A stretch of DNA of 64,000 bases, from the NCBI RefSeq assembly GCF_964204865.1, contig NC_135255.1:13173135-13237134 (forward strand). The letters are read 5' to 3'. The notes beneath the pieces are model-generated. The model ran no database searches. It was not told where the DNA came from and saw nothing but the letters and a program-made list of their open reading frames with translations. Source of the stretch: Styela clava (taxonomy: Eukaryota > Chordata > Ascidiacea > Stolidobranchia > Styelidae). This document shows positions 37,701 through 47,907 of this stretch, one piece after another (positions within the stretch are counted from its first letter, which is position 1; each line of letters opens with the position of its first letter). Position numbers and translations under genes: made by a program.

Positions 37701-38068
37701 GGTGGATTTATGTCCGATGCGTTATTGTAATTTAATCGTCCCAACAAGTTGGGTGGACTTCGAGAACAAGTGTAACCAGTCACATTTGTTGTAACCTCCA
37801 AACCCTCATTTGTGGAGGATATTGTTTCATTCGTACTTGAAACGGAAGTTATGTTTCGAGTGAAATAATTTGAACTATAGTTTGTGAAAAAATTAATCCT
37901 TATACTTCCATTCGTTTTATATCCTTCAATGTACGATTTTACTGCCTGAGAGTTTGTAAAAAAGGTCCCGGATAGCATTAATAAGAGTGCTGCCAAGACA
38001 ATTGCTGCGAATAGTAATTCCCGTTTTGTTAAGAGAAAATTTTCATTTTTCGTTTCTACTGGCTGCAT
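34782..38068 (-). CDS. B4GALT: beta-1,4-galactosyltransferase family, paralogue with altered catalytic motif
   Basis: Exons 38068-37435, 37242-37075, 36433-36287, 35822-35669 and 34959-34782 (phases 1, 1, 1, 2) encode 426 aa. A type II anchor lies at about residues 19-38 ([20 protein letters not shown]), then a stem with several NxS/T sites. The GT7 fold is clear: [15 protein letters not shown], metal-binding DVD (222-224) in [27 protein letters not shown] (metal site), and [12 protein letters not shown] near the end. Family enzymes move galactose from UDP-galactose to N-acetylglucosamine in the Golgi (family knowledge). The catalytic motif WGWGGEDDD reads WGWGAEDND here (A304, N307); E305 and the presumed catalytic base D306 are kept. 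By alignment N307 replaces the residue equal to bovine D319, which touches the acceptor, so acceptor use may differ. Tandem paralogue of 40197-42972. Intron 4 carries a 236-bp inverted-repeat element. Confidence 0.9.
35371..35606. mobile_element. 236-bp inverted-repeat MITE in a galactosyltransferase intron
   Basis: Perfect 8-bp target duplication GAACAGAT at 35363-35370 and 35607-35614. Arms of about 47 bp pair almost perfectly (GGTGCTCCCGAAGTATGCGA on the left; GGGGCTCCCGAAGTATGCGA as complement of the right end), and the pairing continues imperfectly into AGGTTAGGGTTAG/CTAACCCTAACCT. Each arm contains CAAGATGGCGGAC, close to a YY1 site. No coding capacity. It lies between exons 4 and 5 of the gene at 34782-38068. 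Confidence 0.9.
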
Positions 38069-38846
38069 ACTGAGAGAAATAAATTTTATAATGAGATTGA
38101 TAAAGACTCTGCACTCTGCACTTTCATTCGAATAAACCTCCTATAATTTAATTTCTTCGACTTATTCTGGGCTTTATCATATTTTATAAAAATGCTTTGC
38201 TCATGTAAAAGATATAAATTTAGAAAAAATCCACCAGAGTCGTTCGCTTAAATTGCTGTAGCCCATATTTGTTGATGTTTCAATCAATAAAAAAAAATTT
38301 CCCAATGCGGAACGATTGCTTAAAAGCGATAGCTCTCAAATTATGTCAGTTCGTTTCTATATCCATATTCACAATGCTGATTATTACAGAACAGTTTTGC
38401 TTTACCGGTAAATTCTGCACAGTTATCTAATTATGTTATTAAATTCAATGTTTTTATCCCAATCAATACGCTGATTTCAAACCGTTCACACAACATTCAA
38501 CTTTTAGCTTTCTTTGCTGGATTACGATACTCGAACAACTTCTATTCGATCGTTCGGATCTATCTCATGCTGATTTAATGGATTGCCCGGGGCAAGCAGT
38601 ATGTTGTAAATCGCAGATACATTGCTCGACACTTGATGTCAGAACTCCGCGACCGTTCAATATTGTTTACTTATTTGTTATCAGAGTGGGTAATTGGATG
38701 TGGTAATTTAATATCAATTAATTATTTGAAAAATAGCTAAATCCAAATGCAATATCATATCTTTATTAAAGCCATTCTTATTTTGCCCGTTCCTGGATTT
38801 TTTCGTATGGTGGTCGTTAGTCCTATTGATCTCTACGACACTGCCT
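38069..38846. other. 5' flank of the left galactosyltransferase gene
   Basis: No exon seen. A segment at about 38570-38597 (GCTGATTTAATGGATTGCCC) resembles GCTGATTGATTGCCCGAGGC at about 43624 upstream of the paralogue, which suggests that the flank was duplicated together with the gene. Confidence 0.45.
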
Positions 38847-39684
38847 GTGGGTTATCACGTTTTTGCAACAGAAATACTGAAACTCTTGACATGCATTTCG
38901 CTTATCGTAAAATTTGATAATGTTTCCAAAATTGATTGCCAATGGTCGTGATGTAAACTTTCAAATAAATAATATAACCCCTCGGTATTGTTAAAATATT
39001 TACCAAAGTTGCCAAACCATTCCTGAAATGGGCTGCGGAGTTGAAGTTCGGCGTATTTTTCTCGAGTCTCGGGGTCAATGTTTCAATTTTTTTTTAAATT
39101 CTTCTTGTAAAAAACGGTTTATTTCACGGCGTGACTTCTAAATTTCCGAAAAATCTGAATCGAAATTTCCAATTCATAAAAAAAGATTTTACCTAATCCG
39201 GATTGGAAAACATGAAGGAAATGATTTTTTTAATTGCATTGAACTTGATGAAAAAATAGATTTTGGTGGGTTATCACGTTTTTGCAACAGAAATACTGAA
39301 ACTCTTGACATGCATTTCGCTTATCGTAAAATTTGATAATGTTTCCAAAATTGATTGCCAATGGTCGTGATGTAAACTTTCAAATAAATAATATAACCCC
39401 TCGGTATTGTTAAAATATTTACCAAAGTTGCCAAACCATTCCTGAAATGGGCTGCGGAGTTGAAGTTCGGCGTATTTTTCTCGAGTCTCGGGGTCAATGT
39501 TTCAATTTTTTTTTAAATTCTTCTTGTAAAAAACGGTTTATTTCACGGCGTGACTTCTAAATTTCCGAAAAATCTGAATCGAAATTTCCAATTCATAAAA
39601 AAAGATTTTACCTAATCCGGATTGGAAAACATGAAGGAAATGATTTTTTTAATTGCATTGAACTTGATGAAAAAATAGATTTTT
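38847..39684. repeat. tandem pair of identical 419-bp units
   Basis: Unit 38847-39265 is followed directly by 39266-39684 at an offset of 419 bp. Line-by-line comparison showed no difference. The unit has no coding frame and lies between the two galactosyltransferase genes. Identity this high means a very recent duplication or an assembly artefact. Confidence 0.93.
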
Positions 39685-40196
39685 TTTATTACTTCACATC
39701 CTTCATCCACATCCTTCACTAACACTAGGATTACGATTTTAAGTTACGTTAAACAGTCTGTGATTGCGGACACAAACTGTCTTTTCTGTTCGTGATTACT
39801 CGCCTTTTTTGTTAAATTTTTCCCTTTGTTCATATTGTCATTCCTCATTCCTTCCTACCTATTCATGTAACTACTTCATTTGTTCAATATGTAATAAATC
39901 ATTTGCTATTACTATCACGCGCAAGTCGCATTCCTCTTCTTGTACAGTTTAAGTAGTTTGGTATATTTTCGTGAATAAGTATTATAATAATATTAAAAAA
40001 CTGAAAAATATTAGTGATACAACCACAGCGAATACGAAAAAAAAAATCCCTCTCTCAAAATCGCAAAATTTCTCTCCTGGGATGAATTCTTCACCAGTTG
40101 GGAAACGGTATAACAGAGGAAAAATAATCTTTCTTCCTATATTTATGTTCAAAAAATTGACAAACATTTTTATATATCTCTATAAAATATTCGAAC

Positions 40197-42972
40197 TCAG
40201 TCCTCAAGAATATACGGAATAGTACGATTGCACTTCTCAGACCAAAGGTTTGATATATTCTGCGACATGAATTGTTGTAAAACCTTTGATGGTGCACCTA
40301 TGTCTACAGTTATGTTTGTATATAGTGGTTCTCGCTTTATTGACAAAACTCCGTACCTGAAAAATTGGAAAAAAAGATTATATATATATTCACATATATT
40401 CATATATATTCAAAAGGAATGATTTAGGGAAGCGTTTCCCAAGCGGGGGTCCGTGGCCCTCTCAAGACGTCCACAATGCTAGTGGCGAAGTTGATTTTTA
40501 TTGCAATTTCGTTTGCATAATTTTCCCTTTATAATACCCCGTTTTCCCCAGTTTCATTATCTGATAAGGTTATTTCACAGGATGTTTTATCTTTCTTGAG
40601 CATGAATTGTTTGGTCACAATGGGATTTTGGAATCTGCCAATCAAAAACTATAAATACCTCTGCTCTCTGTGAATTCTAACCTTTAAAAAACTTACTTTA
40701 AACTATTCAAGCCATCTTCACCCATTCGTAACAGAGATTTGTTGATCAGGGAAAATCTTCCTAAATGACTTGCGTTGGATTTTTCTCTTGTGTGTTTAAT
40801 CATGTGGAAAACACATGACTTGTTATACGATTCTCTTTGTATCTTATACCCTGAAAAAAATTGTAATATCTGAATGTAATTATTATTTGGCAATTAATTT
40901 AGTTATCTGCATTAAGTTAGAGCACATTGTGATTGAAAACCGCTGGATGTGAAGAACTATTCTAACTAATAACAGGCTTTTATAGTTTGTATAAAATTGT
41001 TAAAGTTTTAATTTAAGTTTGAAAAAATTAATTGGTTCATTGTTGCCAAGGGAAACGATTTTCCAACAACAAGCAACAATTTTGCAATTGAATCATTGAG
41101 CATGATCGTGTCTAAAGCTTCACCTTTACTCCACAAACGTATATACAGATCGTCATCTTCTCCGCCCCATCCCCAATATGCATTTGAGCACCCATTTATG
41201 TCATTGAGTTGTTTAGGTGTTAACATGGATACTCCTCCAAATAAATGTATACGCTCTCCCTTTTTCTTGACTAGAAAAAACAAATATTTGTTTACACCAA
41301 CTCAAACAATCGTTCCTTATATATATATATATATCATTAACTGGACTATATACCACAAAGAATCGACAACTGTTCCACGGAACGTTAACAGAATTCGAAT
41401 GTGATTCTATTTTTTTCATTTCAAGATCATTTCTATTGGGAACTACAACCTGTTTCCTAGATAGTAGACAAATTTCTCCAGGGCAACCGTTGGAAAGAGA
41501 AACTTGATGAATACGATTTTTAGACCTTTTTTTGGCAATGACTTATTATACAAAAAGTGATTCCTGTGACACGAAGGATTTTTAAAAAAAATGTTTCTAT
41601 GCGCGAAAAAACGAAAAGGAGGCGAGAAATATGAAGTCGTCGAACTAACTCTCAATAAAAAAGTTTTTTAAAAACTGAGAACCCTGTATCTTTGTAATAC
41701 AATTCGATGTCCATTAGGCCTACTTGAAAAACACATAATTTTCTTTTGGGGGAGCATATGGAAATGTCCTAATTGTGCAAGTAAATCACAAAACTTACAT
41801 ACTTCAGGAGCACATACGGAAGCATATGAAATAGGCCTGAATTTGAATTTATCGATGTAAACAGAAATCGATCGAGGATTATCTTCTTCTGGACACCAAT
41901 AAAGACATCGATCGTCCATTAAGAGTAAATCAACGTCGTGAAAAACATAGCAGTCATACTTTCTTTCTGGAATTGGAAAGCAGCTTATCAAACATATTAT
42001 ATTACGCCCATCATTTGTTTTTATATTAATATTTAATCATGAGCTAGATCACAACTTATTCAAAAGTAAAATATACTCAAAATTTCAAGTTTTCATAAGC
42101 ATTAAAGTCCAGGAGTTCAATATTCAAGTATTGTCTAGATTTTTTCACATAAAATTTCGTTGAGAATGCAACAGGAACTTATAAACAAGTTTTTTCTAAG
42201 CAAATGTTTCAGACCTCAATTTTGAAGTGTAGATAGTATAAAAGTAGATATTTATATAATAATAATATCGTTAGAAAGATTGAAAAAATAGATAATAATA
42301 AATATTATCATTTGCCAAGCATCGTATATCAATCTCACCTTTACTCGCTTCTGAAAATCCAATATTTATGAGTTTGGCACGATTGAATAAGTTTTCTCCA
42401 CTTTGCCATATTGTGTAAACTGTGTAGTCCAATTGTTGGCGTTGCCATATAGGATGCATATGATTCAGCAAAGTTCTGAGTTGCGTTTCCCTTCCCCGCA
42501 AAGGTATTATAATTGCCACCTTATATTGTGCACGACAGTCTGGTGGAGTGTATCGTCCCCCTGCTTCGAGTCGTAAATTATTTTTATATATTCCGTCCGA
42601 ATTTGGTGGATTTATATCCCATGCATTATCATACTTCATTCGTCCTACCAAGCCAAGTGGAGTTTTAGGACATGACAAAACAGTCGAATTTGTTGTCACC
42701 CCCAAATCTATACTTTTCGAGAAAATGGTTTTTTCTGCACTCGAAATGGGAGTAACTTCACGAGTCAAATAGTTTGAACTATAGTTTGTTAAAAAAATAT
42801 TCTTTACCATTCCATTTGTTTTGTATCCGTTAATATATGCAGTAACTGCTTCAGAGTTTGTATAAAAAACTCCGAAAAACATCAATAGCAGTGTTGCCAA
42901 GATACATGCCCCCAATAATAATGTCTTTTTTGACAATGAAGACCTTTCATTATTTGTTTCTATTGGATGCAT
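40197..42972 (-). CDS. B4GALT: beta-1,4-galactosyltransferase family, canonical paralogue
   Basis: Exons 42972-42339, 41966-41799, 41270-41124, 40850-40697 and 40356-40197 (phases 1, 1, 1, 2) encode 420 aa. The first four exons have exactly the lengths of those in the neighbouring paralogue (634, 168, 147, 154 bp). Type II anchor at about residues 19-38 (LLLGACILATLLLMFFGVFY), stem with NxS/T sites, then the GT7 domain: [18 protein letters not shown] at 222-224, LFGGVSML, intact WGWGGEDDDLY (W302, E305, D306, D307, D308), HMIKH, and [12 protein letters not shown]. All expected metal, donor and acceptor residues are present, so it should be an active Golgi galactosyltransferase acting on N-acetylglucosamine-type acceptors (inference from family). 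An extra segment with cysteines (CAPEV) lies between IDKF and LFGG compared with human B4GALT1. Which B4GALT subgroup it belongs to cannot be told here. Confidence 0.93.
40431..40480. mobile_element. solitary hAT-like terminus in intron 4 of the canonical galactosyltransferase
   Basis: AGCGTTTCCCAAGCGGGGGT followed by CCGTGGCCC has the sequence of a hAT left end and subterminal region. No right end or target duplication was found nearby. Confidence 0.45.
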
Positions 42973-44280
42973 TCTGAATAAAAATAATTTTGTAATAATA
43001 AGATTAAATTAAGTGCAACAAATACACTTGGATTTCACTCATGTCGATTTTTTATTTCTTCATTGTATGCACAGATAATTACTTGCATGAGTCGTAACTC
43101 ATGGAAGAGGAAAGTGAGTATTCAGTCAGGTATCACAGCGCAAATAGCGAACAAGTATCAGTAAGTATGACACGTTTTTCTTACATGACTAATAATAGCA
43201 TTTCATTCAACTTGGAGTCACAAATAATTTCGAGTAGAACTCAGCATTTTAAATTTACTTAAATATCAAGTATTAAAATCTAGAATCATTAGCGATGTTG
43301 CCTCCCGTTCATTGTGATATGTTGCCTTACAATCGCAATGCTTGCTAAAACAGCACGGAGAATTATTATGTAGTCTCGCTAAATCCTGTACTTTTACCAA
43401 AACATTTCATGTAGCATACTATACAATTCTGATTATATTTCCTCATTTGTCCATTCGATACTGTCTGATGAGAAAAAACAACAAAAGAACCAGAAACGTC
43501 TCGTATAGTTCTGCCTTCACTACCTCACGAATATTTCTGTATCTTATCATTTACGATGCACCATTTCTCCGATATTCAACTCTCAGTGTTTCTCAACGAA
43601 CTGCTCGTTCTATTCTGCCTTGCGCTGATTGATTGCCCGAGGCAACATCTTGCTAATCATTACTCGGGACTTCAACAAATGCATTTTCCGTCGATTGATG
43701 CCACAACCAGCTAAAACACTATTTATCATCACCAACCAGATGACACACGCAGTCGTAAAGCATCCCTCACATTTTTATGACTAATAGCCAATATTATTCC
43801 GCCTGAACATATTTTTATTTATATGTTTTATACGGTTGGTTCGTTAGATGTGGCACTTACATTCGAAACTAACTGAGTTACAGAGCAATACCACATAACT
43901 AATCTTCAATCTATTCTATCATGAAACATATCTATCTAAATCGATACAGATATAGTCAATCTAACTCGTTGTGTCCGTTTCTCGTATTATTGCATATGAA
44001 TGTCTTTTAATTAAAGACTTTTTCCCAGATGTATCGTATCTTGGACAAACACGATACCATATTTTCCCTTATTTGAACACGAAACAAGCGCTTCGTCAAG
44101 ACTGGTTGAAGATAAATTAATTTCAGGCATGTTGTTGAGGATCGACCACTCGAAACGACCGGCCCATTGCGATCGACTTTTGGCTGTCCCTGATTTAGAG
44201 AAAACAAAACCTACAAGTATTGTAAGAGATTTATATCTGTACCTAAATTAGAACCAAGCTGTGGCGCTCGAGGGGGGGGA
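42973..44280. other. 5' flank of the canonical galactosyltransferase gene
   Basis: No exon seen. Shares short similarity near 43624 with the flank of the paralogue. The open frame at 43342-43632 has no family resemblance. Confidence 0.4.
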
Positions 44281-44289
44281 GTGGGGTTG

Positions 44290-44720
44290 GTAACTTGATA
44301 TACATATACAGCCAATGTCCTATGCATATACAACCAATTGATATATAAATACCGCTATTTTGGTGATGTACATACATATCCAATATCAGATGCATATACA
44401 GCCAAATTAATATACATATACGGCCAATCGAATAATGTTCATACACAGCCAATGTAATATGCTCATATGGTCTACGCAATATACTTATACAGCCACTCGA
44501 GCAATGTACACAATCAGCCAATGTCATATGTATGTATAGTCAACCTTATGTACTTATGGAGCTAATCAAGCGATGACATACAATGTCATATGCATAATAT
44601 ACAACAAATTTAATATTATTAAATTAATATATACATGGAGCCATTCATGCAATGTACATATACAGTACAACGAATGTCATATGTACTTATAATCAACTCG
44701 ATATAAATAGACAGCTATTC
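44290..44720. repeat. degenerate minisatellite of CATATACAGCCAATG-like units
   Basis: Variants of CATATACAGCCAAT with ATGTCATATG or TAATATGC recur about every 30-35 bp through the stretch. Copies are diverged. The open frame on the minus strand at 44243-44527 is a translation of this repeat. Confidence 0.75.
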
Positions 44721-45214
44721 AAGTGATGTACACACACCTCCACTTTATTTCATATCCATGCACTCTTTGTATATTATGTACCGATGCGGTTGCATCTACA
44801 ATTCGCAGCTTGAAAGTCATATTGATATAATAAGTGCGTTAAAAAGGACTCTCAAAAACTTCAAAACGGCTTTTGATGGAAGTTTCTTACAATAAGTGTA
44901 TATGTATAGTATATGTATGTATAAGTATAAGCCTGCAGATAAACATTACCTTAACACAGAGTTTAATAGCTCCTTACTTTAACACAGACAAAACATAAGT
45001 GACCAGTAAACAGCACCAGATAATTATATGTGTAGACAAAGTAATCATTGATGTGAACAAACTGATCTAAAGTAATTAACACAATATTACTACAGTATAT
45101 ATAATAAATTATTGTAATATCAGCATCATAGAGACACTGAAATCCAAGTTTGGTAAGCTACTCTGTGCGTGAGGGCTTAGCAAAACTTCCTTATTACTAA
45201 ATTGTATTTGAGAC

Positions 45215-45375
45215 CAGTGGTGGGATTCAGCCGGTTCGCACCGGTTCTATAAAACCGTCTCAAGGAATTTTAGGGTTTATTTGCTAATAAAAAATGATTT
45301 TTTGTAACAGAACCGGTTGAAAAATATGACTTTTGTGATGGAACCGGCTGACAAAAAAATTGAATCTCACCACTA
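45215..45375. mobile_element. 161-bp deletion relative of the 761-bp hAT-type element
   Basis: Starts CAGTGGTGGGATTCAGCCGG and ends GAATCTCACCACTA, sharing both ends and the subterminal CCGGTTCGCACCGGTTCTAT and GGAACCGGCTGACAAAAAA blocks with 26033-26793, but lacking about 600 bp of its middle. Flanked by TTTGAGAC (45207-45214) and TTCGAGAC (45376-45383), an 8-bp target duplication with one mismatch. Confidence 0.87.
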
Positions 45376-45881
45376 TTCGAGACCCACGTGGGGCCAAATA
45401 TTTCATCTAAATGCTAATATCGTATTTAATTCATAAGTACACTTTTATATCATGCAAGAGAATGGGTCATTCTATCATGCATGTCCGTCGATCTTTTATT
45501 AACAAACTCAGTGGTCAGCAAAGGCCTATTACGCCATCTTTGTGTCAATATATTTTAGCATTGCTTCCCCCATAGTCATGATATACTGGTCGAGCCAATT
45601 TAAATTATGTCTCATTTAGTTCAAGTTATTCAATGCCAAATTAGTATCTAGTTTGAACTCACTCTAGCTATTGCTTACCTTAAAATAAGGCATAAATATT
45701 TTAAATATAATAACCACCGTTCATTCTCAATTTTTGATTTTTTTTTGTTTGACAACTCGAGGGTGACCGGAGTCTCACAGTAACCGAAAATATCCAAATT
45801 AAGGGTCCTCGAAAAGTATATATGCAAATATAAAAAGACAAACTAAAATAAAAACACACGGATAATAATATCCGTGACACT

Positions 45882-46040
45882 TCTATAAAGACTCTTTAGA
45901 TACGCATGTCACCAGAATAGTGGTTTGTTGCCAATGTGGAAAATTTTGATCCTGAAAATACAAAATATCCATCTAGTAATTCTACAAAGACTCTTTAGAT
46001 ACCCATGTCTTCAAAATAGTTGTATGTTGCCAATGTGGAG
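45882..46040. repeat. direct repeat pair, offset about 99 bp
   Basis: TCTATAAAGACTCTTTAGAT at 45882 and TCTACAAAGACTCTTTAGAT at 45981, each followed by related sequence ending TTGCCAATGTGGA. Confidence 0.75.
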
Positions 46041-46245
46041 GATATTTTTGAAAAAAGATCTAAAATATTTCAGTTGAACATTAATTTCAAAATTATTAAA
46101 TCTCCAAATTTGAAGTCCCACAGTTCGTTAGATGGTGATGCTGACTCGTTGCCAGTTTGAAACCGCATATTTCGTTGAATTTAATAGAGTGCCCCCATTG
46201 TGTCCCAAGGTGTGTTCGAATCCACCCCACCATCGCAGTGGGGCT

Positions 46246-46605
46246 CGAAGAGAGATTTTCATTCAGCATATTTCTCATGTTATCCACGATCGGCTGTTGT
46301 GGGCATTATGACATCATAGATTGGCGCCTATTGGATATTTATCAAGAACTACGGGCGCCAGCAGTTTTATGTTTTATATTTTTTGCCAAGCGTTAATTTG
46401 ATTATTTTGTGGTTAATTTATTGCCAATAACCAAAGAATAGTTCTCTGAAAAGAGATTTGGAGCCAGCACATATCTCGTGTTATCAACGATAAGATCTTG
46501 TGGGGTATTATGTCATCCTAGATTGGCGCCTATTGAATATTTATTAAGAACTACGTGCCCCGGCAGTTTTATTTTTTATACATTTCATCAAGCGCTAATT
46601 TGCCC
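46246..46605. repeat. diverged direct duplication of about 150 bp
   Basis: Two related blocks, about 46246-46396 and 46448-46605, share AGATTGGCGCCTATTG, ATATTTAT(C/T)AAGAACTACG and GCAGTTTTAT in order. Spacing is about 200 bp. No coding frame. Confidence 0.7.
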
Positions 46606-47907
46606 AAATCTTTGTTGCAATAAATATTCGACGTCTAGTCACTGGAACGCTCTGTACACTCACAAAGCTTTGTTCGTAAGTACTAATACATCGTCTCTCT
46701 AATTTTATTTTGTTGGGTGGATTTCAATACTAAACTTCTAGCATATCGTCAATATAAATAGTATCAAGTAAACGATATTGTCACGATTGAAGCTATCTCG
46801 GCTATTTCCATAAAATAGGCATCATTGGTTCGTGTCACTTAATCGGGAAATACCCAGGTGCACCCGAGAGATCTCTAATACAGCCGCGAGCGGGCGATGT
46901 TGGTTGGCAAATGGCAATCTCACTAATATCATACTTATCGATAATGACAGTATTCTTAGAACATCAAAGTTCCACGAAAATTTGGGTGACGCCACTTGGT
47001 AACCTGCTTTGGTTCCCATTTTTTTTCTCGAGTACATCCTGGTATTCATTCAGTTTTTCGTGTGATTTTATTACTCTAGAAAAAATGAACTTCATTAAGA
47101 CAACACAAATTATTGCTTTTTAAAAATATCCATTAAAAACCCGCGTCAGTTCTGAAGTACCTACAGTAGTTGTACACATCCCCTGTGCATTCCTATTATT
47201 TTTTCATTAAATTATCTACAATTTGGTCAAATACTCCCATGGTAGGTAGCTATATTAAGAAGACTCTCTGATCAAAAATGTATAACGCAATTTACTTCTC
47301 GCCCTTTGCTAGTTAACCAATCCATCATTCCTAGGACGCATTTCAATTCCTGGCAAGACTGGAGGTTCTATCTCAAAAGAAATCAAGCAATGTAAAGTCA
47401 AATGTATTCACACGAGCAATATTTATGAAAATTATAAAACACTATACTGAGAAGAAACAAGTAGACAAAATAAAATAAATTATCTTAAACATTGAGCAAA
47501 TTAATCAGATTTTTGTGTAATCGGGGTTTAAAATTGCGTTCCTTATATATGAAATTTGCATTACATTTTCATTACAAGTTTAGCAAATAATCTACAAAAT
47601 CACAAGGGGGTCCTTCCACTGAAATGAAACATTTTAGGTGAATATTGAAAGATTTTAGACTTGTTCTGCGAATCTTATTATTTCACCTGTCGGCTGCTCG
47701 AAAAGGTACAGGTCGAGTATGTTCTTGTGCACGCAAATTCCAGTAAATTGAACCAATTAGTTGACGATAACGTATACACCAATTAAATATGGAAATATCA
47801 TAAATTTTGATGGATTACTAGATCCATTCATGTGCCGCGGAAGATATTCTTAATTTATGGTTAGGGAATTATTACAGATAACCTATAATATAATGTATTT
47901 GGAACAG
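46606..47907. other. non-coding stretch downstream of the GTPase gene
   Basis: No exon recognised. The left part of the 3' UTR of the minus-strand GTPase gene must lie just below 47908, but no clear AATAAA was seen close to the stop. Confidence 0.4.

Noticed and set aside
44243-44527. 94-codon minus-strand frame
   Set aside because: Translation of the degenerate CATATACAGCCAATG minisatellite.
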